From: an uncultured Pelagibacteraceae bacterium
GTDB lineage: Bacteria > Pseudomonadota > Alphaproteobacteria > Pelagibacterales > Pelagibacteraceae
Reading direction: 5' to 3'
Assembly (NCBI GenBank): GCA_902598125.1
Contig: CACKAJ010000003.1
Coordinates: 62,001 to 126,000 of the forward strand
Length of the DNA: 64,000 nucleotides
Below the pieces are notes generated by a model, which was not told the origin of the DNA, did not search any database, and saw nothing but the letters and a program-made list of their open reading frames with translations. Both the position numbers and the translations under genes were made by a program. Below, piece after piece: positions 1-9,775 of this stretch. The first letter of the stretch is position 1, and each line of letters begins with the position of its first letter.

Positions 1-289
1 CAACACCGTCAAATAAATCTAATACTATTTGTTTAGAAATATTTTCACTATCAATAATTGACCACATATCTTTTATAATTTGATTGTTAAGACTTCTATT
101 TTCAAAATCCATTTTAAATTTTAAAAAAATTTCTTTCTTTATTTCCAGATCTTTATTATCATCAACTATATCATCTAAGGTTCTACAGAAATTATATAGA
201 GATGAGCATTTAACTAAAGTGTTATTCGACAGAAAAAAACTTGCCCAATAAAAAGATTTAGCATGTTTTCTTAATAGATTATTTTTCAT
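1..289 (-). CDS. crtB: Phytoene/squalene synthase (partial, N-terminal part; runs off the window edge)
   Basis: Minus-strand reading from ATG at 289 gives MKNNLLRKHAKSFYWASFFLSNNTLVKCSSLYNFCRTLDDIVDD..., with the YxFCRxxDDIVDD motif of phytoene/squalene synthases; start overlaps the crtI stop (TAATG). Confidence 0.85.
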   Translation of the reverse strand, partial: MKNNLLRKHAKSFYWASFFLSNNTLVKCSSLYNFCRTLDDIVDDNKDLEIKKEIFLKFKMDFENRSLNNQIIKDMWSIIDSENISKQIVLDLFDGV

Positions 290-1755
290 TAAAATAAGTT
301 GTCTAGAACTTTTGCCGATGAAAGAACTCCCGGCATACCAGCTCCTGGGTGTGTACCGGCACCCACAAAGTATAAGTTTTTATATATTTCAGATTGATTA
401 TGAAATCTAAAATAAGCTGACTGAGAAAATTTTGGTTGAATTGAAAATCCGGACCCATAAAGCGTTGCTAGATCGATTTCAAAGTAATCAGGCGTTAAAT
501 AAAAATCGCTTACTACATTTTCTTTAATGCCAGGCAGAACAGTTTTGTCCATTTTATCTAAAACTAAATCTTTAAATTTTTCACCTTCTTTGATCCAATT
601 AACTTTAGATAAATTATTTGGCACTGGAACCAATACATAGAAGGCATCTTGACCTTCTGGAGCCATATTTGGATCTGTTGCAGATGGTCGATGTAAATAA
701 TAACTTATGTCATCAGAAAGTATCTTCTTTTCAAAGATTTTATAAAGATGTTTTTCATAAGCTTCTCCAAAATAAATTGTATGATGCGCAACATTTTTAT
801 ATTTTTTTTTAGAGCCGAAATAATAAACAAATAATCCCATTGAATAATCCATTCTTTTCATTTTTTGTTTGAAGAAAAAATCATAATCTTCTTTTGATTT
901 GATCAAGTTATTGTAAACATTTGGGGGATCAGAGTTACAAATGACATAATCGGTATTGATTATTTTTGAATTATTAACCTTTACACCTTTAACCTTTTTA
1001 TTTTCTGTAAGTATTTCTGTAACTTCAGCGTCTTTAATGATTTTAATATTTTCCTCGATCATTAATTTTTCTAGGGCTTTAACAACACTTCCTGTTCCTC
1101 CCATTGAATAATGAATACCCCATTTTTTTTCTAAAAATAAAATTAATGCATATATTGATGTAGTGCTAAAAGGATTTCCTCCCACTAAAAGAGGATGCAT
1201 ACTAAATACTCTTCTTAATTTTTCGTTTGTTATATAATTAGAAACTAAGCTGTAGACTGACTTGTAACTTTTTAATTTTAATAAAGATGGAATTTGTTTT
1301 ATCATGAAAGTTAAATTGTTAAATGGTTTATCTGACAAATCAGTAAAACCTTTATTAAAAATTTTTTCAGTAAAATTTACAAGCTTTAGGTAACCTGTGT
1401 AATCTTTAGCACAAAACTTTTTAACTTGTTCTTCCATTGATTTAATATCGCCATTGTAATCAAAAGTTTCACCGTCATTAAATACAAAACGATACCATAA
1501 ATCTAATGGAACAATTTTAACGTAGTCAGAGATTTTTTTATTAAATAGTTCAAATAGTTCCTCAAATAAATATGGTGCAGTTATTACTGTCGGTCCACCA
1601 TCATAAATAAATTCATCTTTTTTGAAAACTCTAGCTCGCCCTCCTAGATCTGGGTGTTTTTCAACTAAAGTAACCTTGTATCCTTTAGCTTTTAATCTTA
1701 ATGCTGCAGCTAACCCACCAAAACCAGAGCCTATAATTAATATTTTTTTTGCCAT
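289..1755 (-). CDS. crtI: Phytoene desaturase
   Basis: N-terminal FAD-binding GSGFGGLAAALRLKAKGYKVTLVEK and C-terminal GAGTHPGAGMPGVLSSAKVL typical of CrtI. Confidence 0.93.
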   Translation of the reverse strand: MAKKILIIGSGFGGLAAALRLKAKGYKVTLVEKHPDLGGRARVFKKDEFIYDGGPTVITAPYLFEELFELFNKKISDYVKIVPLDLWYRFVFNDGETFDYNGDIKSMEEQVKKFCAKDYTGYLKLVNFTEKIFNKGFTDLSDKPFNNLTFMIKQIPSLLKLKSYKSVYSLVSNYITNEKLRRVFSMHPLLVGGNPFSTTSIYALILFLEKKWGIHYSMGGTGSVVKALEKLMIEENIKIIKDAEVTEILTENKKVKGVKVNNSKIINTDYVICNSDPPNVYNNLIKSKEDYDFFFKQKMKRMDYSMGLFVYYFGSKKKYKNVAHHTIYFGEAYEKHLYKIFEKKILSDDISYYLHRPSATDPNMAPEGQDAFYVLVPVPNNLSKVNWIKEGEKFKDLVLDKMDKTVLPGIKENVVSDFYLTPDYFEIDLATLYGSGFSIQPKFSQSAYFRFHNQSEIYKNLYFVGAGTHPGAGMPGVLSSAKVLDNLF

Positions 1756-1772
1756 TATGAATATGGCCTATT

Positions 1773-2270
1773 CTAACTGGATTTTTTCTTAAGTGCTAAT
1801 TTTGTTTCTTCAATACTAGACATGTAAATTTTGTCTAATTTGCTTTTATCTAGGGAATTTTTTAATAATTTCTCTACTGCTTCGATCGCTATTATAACCG
1901 AGGTATTTTTAATATCTTTAAGAGCTTGATTTTTTAGTTGTTTTATTCGTTCTTCAGCATTTCGCTTTCTATTCTCCATTAATTTATGAAAATTTTCATT
2001 TGTCTTTACCATATTTTTTTCAGCATCTTCTGCCGCTTTAGAAATCATAGATTTAACCTCAGCTTTTGAATTGCTTATTTTTTTTTCCTGCTCAATTAAG
2101 ATATTTTTTGCATCTTCTTTAAGCTTATTAGCTTCATCAATTTGATTTTTAATATTTGAGATATTTTCTTCGAGAGTATTTTTAATTTTTTGAGGTATCT
2201 CAAAATAGACTAATAATCCTAGAAACAGAAAAAAAGATACCATTACCCAAAAAGTTGCATCTATTGTCAT
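1773..2270 (-). CDS. atpF: F0F1 ATP synthase subunit b
   Basis: N-terminal TM plus long charged helix; position in F0 operon. Confidence 0.88.
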   Translation of the reverse strand: MTIDATFWVMVSFFLFLGLLVYFEIPQKIKNTLEENISNIKNQIDEANKLKEDAKNILIEQEKKISNSKAEVKSMISKAAEDAEKNMVKTNENFHKLMENRKRNAEERIKQLKNQALKDIKNTSVIIAIEAVEKLLKNSLDKSKLDKIYMSSIEETKLALKKKSS

Positions 2271-2842
2271 AAGTATCTACCAACATTTTTTTTAGAAATT
2301 TCTTCTACTGCAGCCTTGATGCTACTTTCATTTAATTTATCTCCAGATATATACTCAATAATATTTGCAGCAATTTCTTTTGAAATATTATGTATGTCGG
2401 AAATAGAACTTTTCTTTAGTTCGGCAATATCTTTTTGAGCTTGAATTAATTCTTTTTCAATTTCTTTTTCAATTTTTTCTTTTTTCTCTTTGATGTCTTT
2501 ATCTAATTTAGCTTTTGAATCTATTTGTATTTTAATTACTTCTTTTTTGGCATCTTCTAAAATTTTTTCATATTCTTTCAATTTACTTTCTGAAAGCTCT
2601 TTAGATTTATTGGCATCTTCAATATCATCTTTTATTCTATTTTCTCTATCGTCTAAATTGTTTTTAATTTTTGGAAGATAAAATTTTGATATTGAAAAAT
2701 ACAAAACTGCAAAAACTAATATTAACCAAAAGGCTTGCGACGCCCAATATTTTGGATCCAGCTGAGGCATCCCAGCCTCAGCTGCATACAAATCTCCACT
2801 TATAGCAAAAAATGCTATAAAAAAATTTAGGTATCGATTCAT
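2267..2842 (-). CDS. F0F1 ATP synthase subunit b'
   Basis: MPQLDPKYWASQAFWLILVFAVLYF followed by a long coiled helix; second b-type subunit upstream of atpF. Confidence 0.88.
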   Translation of the reverse strand: MNRYLNFFIAFFAISGDLYAAEAGMPQLDPKYWASQAFWLILVFAVLYFSISKFYLPKIKNNLDDRENRIKDDIEDANKSKELSESKLKEYEKILEDAKKEVIKIQIDSKAKLDKDIKEKKEKIEKEIEKELIQAQKDIAELKKSSISDIHNISKEIAANIIEYISGDKLNESSIKAAVEEISKKNVGRYL

Positions 2843-2849
2843 ATTTTAT

Positions 2850-3077
2850 TTAAAACGCAAATAAAATAATTAAAGCTACTACTAGTCCAAATAATCCTGT
2901 TGCTTCAGCTAATGCAAATCCTAAAAGCAAATTAGGAAATTGTTTTTGTGCTGCAGATGGATTTCTCATAGCACCTGATAAGTAGTTACCGAAAATTATT
3001 CCGATACCAACACCAGCTCCTGCTAATGCGATTGCAGCAAGACCTGCTCCAATCATTTTTGCCGCTTCTAACTCCAT
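2850..3077 (-). CDS. atpE: F0F1 ATP synthase subunit c
   Basis: 75 aa, AGVGIGIIFGNYLSGAMRNPSAAQKQ...LGFALAEATGLFGLVVALIILF. Confidence 0.96.
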   Translation of the reverse strand: MELEAAKMIGAGLAAIALAGAGVGIGIIFGNYLSGAMRNPSAAQKQFPNLLLGFALAEATGLFGLVVALIILFAF

Positions 3078-3091
3078 TTTTCCTCCTTTAA

Positions 3092-3826
3092 TTAATGGTG
3101 TAAATTTAATGCATCATTTAAATAGATGCAGGTTAATATTGCAAAAACATAAGCTTGAAGAAATGCTACAAGTATTTCCAAACCCGTTAATGCCACTGAA
3201 AAACTAAGTGGTAACCATCCACCCAGTAATCCTAAACTTATTACAAACCCCCCAAAAACTTTTAACATAGTATGACCAGCCATCATATTTGCAAATAATC
3301 TTACAGACAAACTCACAGGCCTACTTAAATAAGAAATAATCTCAATTACTGTAATTAAAGGTAAAAGCACTGCCGGAACTCCGCTTGGAACGAATATGCT
3401 TAAATATTTAAATCCATGTTTAGTAAATCCAATTATTGTCACTGCAATAAAAATAAATAAAGCCATTATTAAAGTAACAATTATATGACTCGTTACCGTA
3501 AATGAGTAGGGCAACATTCCGACCATGTTACAAAATAAAACAAACATAAACAGGCTAAAGATGAAAGGAAAATAGGGTTTTGCTTTTGATCCGGCAGTAT
3601 CACTAATCATCTTTGCCACAAAGGTGTAAAACATTTCAGCAATTAGTTGAACTTTTCCTGGAATAATTTTTTTTTCTTTAGTTCCAACAAATAAAAATAG
3701 TAAAATTATTGCAGCACTTATAACCATGAAAAGGCTGGCATTAGTAAATGATAAATCAATACCACCAATATTTATCTCAGGTCCCATTTTGTAAACACTG
3801 AATTGTTGCATTGGATTACTTGCCAT
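3092..3826 (-). CDS. atpB: F0F1 ATP synthase subunit a
   Basis: LSRPVSLSVRLFANMMAGHTMLKVFGGF motif of subunit a. Confidence 0.96.
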   Translation of the reverse strand: MASNPMQQFSVYKMGPEINIGGIDLSFTNASLFMVISAAIILLFLFVGTKEKKIIPGKVQLIAEMFYTFVAKMISDTAGSKAKPYFPFIFSLFMFVLFCNMVGMLPYSFTVTSHIIVTLIMALFIFIAVTIIGFTKHGFKYLSIFVPSGVPAVLLPLITVIEIISYLSRPVSLSVRLFANMMAGHTMLKVFGGFVISLGLLGGWLPLSFSVALTGLEILVAFLQAYVFAILTCIYLNDALNLHH

Positions 3827-3845
3827 AAAAACTTTAACTCTTCTG

Positions 3846-4130
3846 TTATTCTTCCTCTTGCATCCTGTTGGCAGTTTTAATTACATTTAAAATGCCTGCA
3901 GCTGTACCCAAAAAAAAGAAAATTATTATTAACCAAGGTTTAGTATCAAACCAACTATCTAAAATAAACCCAATTATTGTCCCAACAGCTACAGCCGCAA
4001 CAAGTTCTGTACCTAATTTAAAAGCACTGCCCAAAAATGAGCCTTTTTTTTCACTATCAGATTGTAATTTTTTTTCTATTTTCGATTTTGCAATTTTTAG
4101 GCGAGTTTTAAAGTCTTCTGGAATTGTCAT
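3846..4130 (-). CDS. atpI: AtpI-like F0F1 ATP synthase assembly protein
   Basis: 94 aa, two TM segments, GTIIGFILDSWFDTKPWLIIIFFFLGTAAGILNVIKT; directly upstream of atpB. Confidence 0.82.
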   Translation of the reverse strand: MTIPEDFKTRLKIAKSKIEKKLQSDSEKKGSFLGSAFKLGTELVAAVAVGTIIGFILDSWFDTKPWLIIIFFFLGTAAGILNVIKTANRMQEEE

Positions 4131-4141
4131 TTTATTAAGTC

Positions 4142-6586
4142 CTAAGCAACTAACTCTTCAGCTTTTTGCAAGTCAACAGAAACCAATTGGCTTACACCTT
4201 GTTCAGCCATGGTCACCCCATACAATCTATGCATTCTAGACATTGTTAATGCATGGTGAGTAATAATTATAAATTTGGTTTTTGTAATTTTTGTTAGTTC
4301 ATCTAATAACCCACAAAATCGAGTGACATTAGCATCATCTAATGGGGCATCAACTTCATCCAACACACAAATTGGAGAAGGATTAACCAAGAAAACTGCA
4401 AAGATTAAAGATAAAGCTGTTAACGCCTGCTCACCTCCAGATAATAATGTAATTGACTGCAATCTTTTGCCTGGAGGAGATACAAACATTTCTAAACCTG
4501 CTTCAAGAGGATCCTCAGAGTCCACAAGTTCTATTTTTGCGGTGCCTCCATTGAATAATTTAGTATAAACCTCATTAAATTTTCTATTAACTTTTGTAAA
4601 AGCATCAAGCAGTCGCTCTCTTCCTTTTTGATTTAATTCGTCAATACTTGACTTTAATTTTACAATTGCAGAATATAAATCAGTTCTATCATCTTCCATT
4701 TTTTTAATTTCAGTTTCATATTTTTCTGTTTCCTCGTCCGCTCTTAAATTTACTGATCCTAGAGAGTCTCTGAGTTTTTTTATTTTTTCTGATTTTTTTA
4801 ATTGTTCATCTAATGATGGAAGGATTTCTGGTGATATTTCATTTAAATCAGATTGAGATAAAATATTTTCCTCATTTTCGATTTTTAATTCACTTTTTAC
4901 GGAATACAATAAATCTTTTTTCCTATTTTCAATCCCTTCGATAGTTGCTTCATTTCTAGCTTTATTCTCTCTTAATTCAGATAATTTAAGTTGAAGCTCT
5001 TTTATATTTTGACTAATTAAACTGTATTTTTTTTCAGATTTGATCAATTCATTCTCAATTTCTTCATTTCTTTTTCGAGTATTTTCTAAATTTTGAAGAT
5101 TTTGTCCTTTTGACGTGGCGATACGTTCTGGATTTTTTTGATTTTCATTAAGTTCAGAAAATAATTTTTTTCTACGCTCAGTTAATTCGACATTCATTTT
5201 TTCTGAATTCGATCTTAAATTCCTCCAATTTTCTAATTCTACATCAATATTTTTTATCCTTTCTTTTCTTTTTATAGAGTCACTTTGGATAGATTTATCT
5301 TTACCAAACTTTTCAGCATACTCTTCTTGACAAGATGTGATTCTTTTAACTAAAGTTTTTAATTCTTTAAAAGTATTTTTTGACAATTTTTTGTTATTAT
5401 CGATATCTTTTTCAATTTTATCTAATATATTGTCTAACTTAGTTTGAAGATTTTCTAATTGAGCTTTTGAGTCTCTTAATTCTTTTGAAGCGTTAGTTTC
5501 AACTTCTAATAATTCATTTTCTGTTTTTAAAAGTTCAGCTTTTTCTTTAGATACTCTTTTTTCATTTAAATCTGCATCTAAGGAAATACTCTTTTCTCTC
5601 TCAAGGTCAGACTCGATAGTTTTAATTGATTTTTCAAGTTTTTCTTGTAATGATTTCACTCTTGTTTCCTCCTCAACAAGATTTGACATATCTAAATTAA
5701 GTTTTTGTAAACTCGCTGCGCTTTCCATTTTTTTATCTCTCAAAGGCGCAAGTTTTTTATTTTCCTCTTCAAGAAGTGTATTATTGTGGTTAAAGTCAAT
5801 ATTTACTGCGCTAATTTCATCATCCAGCTCATTAAGCTTTTCAACTATCTTTTTTTTATCTTTTTCTATGTCTCTTATTTTCAAATAGTATATTCCTGCT
5901 TCAATTTTTTTTATATCCTTTGAAATTTCTTTATATCTAGTTGCTTCCTCAGCTTGTTTTTTCAAACTATCTAACTGTTTTTGTTGTTGCTTTTTTAGTT
6001 CATCAGCTCTTTTTAAATTATTTTCAGCTGCATTTAGTCTAGTTTCAGCTTCCTGCCGTCTTGCATGGATACCAGAAATTCCGGCTGCCTCCTCTAAAAT
6101 AGATTTTCTCTCAATTGGTTTTGAGGTAACCAATTGTCCAATTTTTCCTTGGCTTATTAATGAGGGAGAGTGTGCTCCAGTGGATAAATCTGCAAATAAA
6201 GTTTGCACATCTCTCGCTCTTACTTCTTTATCGTTTATGTAATATTTTGATCCCTTATCTTTCTCAATTTTTCTCTTAACTGTTATTTCATCAAATTCTT
6301 TAAATTGTGCAGGCCCTTCCTTATTATAATTATCAAGCAACAAAGAAACCTCCGAAATATTTTTGGAGGCTCTATTAGATGTTCCAGAGAAAATTACATC
6401 CTCCATCCCGGCTCCTCTCATGCTTTTTGCTGAATTTTCCCCCATACACCATCTTAAAGATTCCACAATATTTGATTTTCCACAGCCATTAGGACCAACT
6501 ATCCCAGTCAATCCATCTTCTATTAAAAATGATGTTTTCTCAGAAAATGATTTGAACCCTGTTATATCTAGTTTTTTGAATTTCAT
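4142..6586 (-). CDS. smc: Chromosome segregation protein SMC, short (814 aa) with no obvious hinge
   Basis: Walker A GPNGCGKSNIVESLRW, signature LLSGGEQALTALSLIFAVF, Walker B PICVLDEVDAPLDDANV, long coiled coil between. Confidence 0.92.
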   Translation of the reverse strand: MKFKKLDITGFKSFSEKTSFLIEDGLTGIVGPNGCGKSNIVESLRWCMGENSAKSMRGAGMEDVIFSGTSNRASKNISEVSLLLDNYNKEGPAQFKEFDEITVKRKIEKDKGSKYYINDKEVRARDVQTLFADLSTGAHSPSLISQGKIGQLVTSKPIERKSILEEAAGISGIHARRQEAETRLNAAENNLKRADELKKQQQKQLDSLKKQAEEATRYKEISKDIKKIEAGIYYLKIRDIEKDKKKIVEKLNELDDEISAVNIDFNHNNTLLEEENKKLAPLRDKKMESAASLQKLNLDMSNLVEEETRVKSLQEKLEKSIKTIESDLEREKSISLDADLNEKRVSKEKAELLKTENELLEVETNASKELRDSKAQLENLQTKLDNILDKIEKDIDNNKKLSKNTFKELKTLVKRITSCQEEYAEKFGKDKSIQSDSIKRKERIKNIDVELENWRNLRSNSEKMNVELTERRKKLFSELNENQKNPERIATSKGQNLQNLENTRKRNEEIENELIKSEKKYSLISQNIKELQLKLSELRENKARNEATIEGIENRKKDLLYSVKSELKIENEENILSQSDLNEISPEILPSLDEQLKKSEKIKKLRDSLGSVNLRADEETEKYETEIKKMEDDRTDLYSAIVKLKSSIDELNQKGRERLLDAFTKVNRKFNEVYTKLFNGGTAKIELVDSEDPLEAGLEMFVSPPGKRLQSITLLSGGEQALTALSLIFAVFLVNPSPICVLDEVDAPLDDANVTRFCGLLDELTKITKTKFIIITHHALTMSRMHRLYGVTMAEQGVSQLVSVDLQKAEELVA

Positions 6587-7177
6587 TTATAAATTTTTAT
6601 CAATTACCTTTTTAAATGTCTTGTAGTCAACCTTACTACTATACTTTTTTTCGTTGACGATAATTGTTGGAGTTGATTCAATTTTATATTTTTTTTGAGC
6701 TTCTATTCTTTGATTTAATATTTCATCTTGTGCATTGCTATCTTTAAGGCATTTATTCATTTTTTCTTTGGTTAAACCAAAGTCTACCCCTATTTCTTTA
6801 ATTAACTCATTTATTTTTTTTATGTCGGAGCCAACAGCCCATGTTTTTTGTTTATTGTAAATTTCCTCTAATAATTTAAATTTTTTTTCGTTATTAGTTT
6901 GGCATCTCATAACTACTTCAGCGTTGAGTGCTGCTAAATCTAATGGAAATGCGTGATGTTCGAATTTCACTAGACCTTTATCAATATAATCTTTTTTCAA
7001 ATTATTAAAAATTGCAACATGAAAATTCGCACAATGAGGGCACGTCAAAGAAGAAAACACTTTTACTGTAACTTTTGCCTCGGGATTTCCTATACTTAAT
7101 ATCTTGCTTTCTACTTGAGTTGTTAAAGCAAAAACTAATAAAAAAAACGCTTTAAAAAATTTATTTATTTCTTTCAT
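6587..7177 (-). CDS. DsbA-family thiol:disulfide oxidoreductase
   Basis: Signal peptide, thioredoxin-fold CPHC motif (FSSLTCPHCANFH), cis-Pro region STPTIIVN. Confidence 0.88.
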   Translation of the reverse strand: MKEINKFFKAFFLLVFALTTQVESKILSIGNPEAKVTVKVFSSLTCPHCANFHVAIFNNLKKDYIDKGLVKFEHHAFPLDLAALNAEVVMRCQTNNEKKFKLLEEIYNKQKTWAVGSDIKKINELIKEIGVDFGLTKEKMNKCLKDSNAQDEILNQRIEAQKKYKIESTPTIIVNEKKYSSKVDYKTFKKVIDKNL

Positions 7178-7646
7178 TAAATGCCTTTAAAAAATTATTA
7201 AGAGAGCTTTTAAGCTCATTATTTTTTATTTTACTCATTTTTTCTTCTATTTTGGATACATTTTTAATTTTAGGAAAAAACTTACTTTTAGATTTTACTG
7301 TATCCTCTGCAATTTTCAATGTTACGTGACTTATACAATTATAACCGAAAAAACTGTTAATTTTTTCAATAATTTGTCTTTTTTCATATTCTACTTCCAT
7401 TTCTTTGCCGTGTACTACATTTAAAACTAAATTACCGTCCTTCATATTTTTACCCATCTTTACGGTGATGGGGTAGCAAGAGTCAGAAATTTTTTTACTC
7501 ACCATATTTGTCCAATTGTCTACAATGTTTGAATAATTATAACCACCTTTTCTAAGATGCTTCTTAAGCGTTTTTGGGATTGAGCGTGAAAGAGGCCTAA
7601 GCCCTTGTGTGAACGTTGTAGTTTTATTATTATTTTTATAATGCAT
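7161..7646 (-). CDS. DUF721/DciA-family protein
   Basis: GLRPLSRSIPKTLKKHLRKGGYNYSNIVDNWTNMVSKKI resembles the DUF721 N-terminus; located between mutY and dsbA-like/smc. Confidence 0.7.
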   Translation of the reverse strand: MHYKNNNKTTTFTQGLRPLSRSIPKTLKKHLRKGGYNYSNIVDNWTNMVSKKISDSCYPITVKMGKNMKDGNLVLNVVHGKEMEVEYEKRQIIEKINSFFGYNCISHVTLKIAEDTVKSKSKFFPKIKNVSKIEEKMSKIKNNELKSSLNNFLKAFNERNK

Positions 7647-8642
7647 TTAAATCGAACTTTATCAAAAAAAATTCTTGCTTGGTATGATAATAGCAAAAGA
7701 AATCTACCTTGGCGTGTTGGCAAAAAATCATCAAAAAAGCTTTATTATAGACTTTTAAGCGAATTTATGTTGCAACAAACACAAGTAAAAACAGTAATTC
7801 CATATTTCAATAAATTTACCAAAAAATATAAGTCCCTTGAGTCCTTGTCTAAAATTAATGAAAATCAAATTTTAAAATTGTGGGAAGGACTTGGATATTA
7901 CAGGCGTGCTAGAAATTTGTTAGAGTCATCAAAATTGTTGGTAAAAAAATATAACTCTAAGCTTCCAAAAACTTTAAAAGAAATAAAAAAATTACCAGGT
8001 ATTGGTGATTATACTGCAAATGCTCTTTTAGGGTTTATTTATAATGAACCTACTTTAGCAATTGATGGAAATGTTAAGAGGGTATTTTCAAGGTATCTCA
8101 ATAAAAGTGAGTCAAAGATAAATTTTGAAGAATTAATTTCTGTAAATAAAAAAAATCTTTTTGTTACAAATAGAAACTCTGATTTAATTGAAGCATTAAT
8201 GGAATTTGGTGCTTTAGTTTGTAAGCCAAAGGACCCAAAATGTAGTCAATGTTGTTTGAATAAAAGTTGTAGGTATTTAAAATCACATAAAAAGATTAAA
8301 ACAATCAAACAAAAGAAAATAAAGATTATGAATTATGATATTTTTTGTTATGTAAATAAAAAAAAACAAATAGCATTAACAAAAGAAAATGAAATAAGTT
8401 TTCTTAAAAATTTTAACTTACCTCTAATAAAGAAAATGAAAAACGATTTTGTAGGTAAAGATTGGGTATTTTTGAAAAATTATAAAAATTCTATTTCAAA
8501 TGTAAATCTTAATATAAATTTATACTATAAGTTTTCAAATAAAATTCCGAAGTCATGTAACTGGTACTCTTTAAATACTAATAAAAGTTTTATACCTAGT
8601 TTTACTAAAAATATATTTAACCAAGTTTTAACTTTATTCTAA
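7641..8642 (+). CDS. mutY: A/G-specific adenine glycosylase MutY (start moved from 7605 to ATG 7641)
   Basis: LAWYDNSKRNLPWR, SEFMLQQTQVKTVIPYF, LPGIGDYTANALL; intact 4Fe-4S ligands C-x6-C-x2-C-x5-C. Confidence 0.93.
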   Translation: MHLNRTLSKKILAWYDNSKRNLPWRVGKKSSKKLYYRLLSEFMLQQTQVKTVIPYFNKFTKKYKSLESLSKINENQILKLWEGLGYYRRARNLLESSKLLVKKYNSKLPKTLKEIKKLPGIGDYTANALLGFIYNEPTLAIDGNVKRVFSRYLNKSESKINFEELISVNKKNLFVTNRNSDLIEALMEFGALVCKPKDPKCSQCCLNKSCRYLKSHKKIKTIKQKKIKIMNYDIFCYVNKKKQIALTKENEISFLKNFNLPLIKKMKNDFVGKDWVFLKNYKNSISNVNLNINLYYKFSNKIPKSCNWYSLNTNKSFIPSFTKNIFNQVLTLF

Positions 8643-9775
8643 TGAAAAAAAAAATTGCAATTATAGGTGCGGGTGTAGCAGGATTAACATTAGCAAATTT
8701 TATAAAAAAATTTACCGACCATGAATTTATGCTTTATGAAAGAGAAGAAAGTTTATCTCTTGAAGAGGGTTATGGCATTCAATTGGCATCTAACAGCACT
8801 AAAATTTTAAATCAAATTGATTTTAACAAAATTGATAATGAAAAACTTTATAATCCCAAAACAATAGATTTTTACAATATTCAAAATAAAAAAATATGCA
8901 ATTTAAATCTATCAAAGTTTAATAGTATTGAGGCAAAATATACAACTCTTCAAAGATCTACTTTAATAGAATTTTTAAAAGAAGATATCTACACACAGCA
9001 TTTGCGATTTGGAAAAAAAATTAAAGAAGTGTCTGAGCTTAAAGATAAAATTCTAATTAAATTTGATGATAACACAAATGATCTTGTGGATTTCGTTGTA
9101 GCTGCTGACGGTATTTTTTCTAATACTAGATCTTTTTTTGAAAAGAAAAAAGTGGAGCCAAAATTTAAGAAAGCTATTGCTGCTAGAGTAATATTAAATT
9201 CAAAATCAGAGTTAAATATTGACGAGGAAAATATAAGTTTAATGCTTGGAGGTAATAGTCATATTGTTCTTTATCCGATTAACAAAAAAAAAGATCTTAA
9301 TATGGTCTGTATAATGAGATGTAAAAAATATGACCCAGATAAAACTAAACAGCTAGCCCAAGAAATAGTTATTAAACAAAACCCCAAATTAAAAAATATT
9401 TTTGATAATGAAATAAAAACATGGCCATTATATTTTACCCCAAAGATAATTCCCTCTACTAACAGGAAAGTATTTTACATAGGAGATGCTTTTAATGGAT
9501 TTTTGCCAACACTTGCTCAAGGCGCTGGTCAATCTATAGAGAGTGCTTTTGAAATATTTAATTTATTAAAAAAAGAGAGGCTCGATAAAAATAATAATTA
9601 TTTTGAAAATAGATTAAAAAGAGCAAAAATAATAAGAAATAGATCAAATTTTAACTTTTTTGTATTTCATTTCTCAAATCCAATTATGCAAAAAATAAGA
9701 AATATATTTCTTAAGTTTTTAATAAATCGTAAATTTTTTTTAAAAAGTTATTTAGGTAAGGTTTATAAAAATTAA
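8642..9775 (+). CDS. FAD-dependent monooxygenase
   Basis: AIIGAGVAGLTLANFI Rossmann motif; DG motif AADGIFSNTR; GDAFNGFLPTLAQGAGQSIE. Confidence 0.85.
   Translation: MKKKIAIIGAGVAGLTLANFIKKFTDHEFMLYEREESLSLEEGYGIQLASNSTKILNQIDFNKIDNEKLYNPKTIDFYNIQNKKICNLNLSKFNSIEAKYTTLQRSTLIEFLKEDIYTQHLRFGKKIKEVSELKDKILIKFDDNTNDLVDFVVAADGIFSNTRSFFEKKKVEPKFKKAIAARVILNSKSELNIDEENISLMLGGNSHIVLYPINKKKDLNMVCIMRCKKYDPDKTKQLAQEIVIKQNPKLKNIFDNEIKTWPLYFTPKIIPSTNRKVFYIGDAFNGFLPTLAQGAGQSIESAFEIFNLLKKERLDKNNNYFENRLKRAKIIRNRSNFNFFVFHFSNPIMQKIRNIFLKFLINRKFFLKSYLGKVYKN

Noticed and set aside
3868-4239. 123-aa plus-strand ORF
   Set aside because: Lies antisense to atpI and the smc 3' end, no recognisable family
7520-7723. 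67-aa minus-strand ORF spanning the mutY/dciA junction
   Set aside because: Different frame from the DUF721 gene and no homology; shadow ORF
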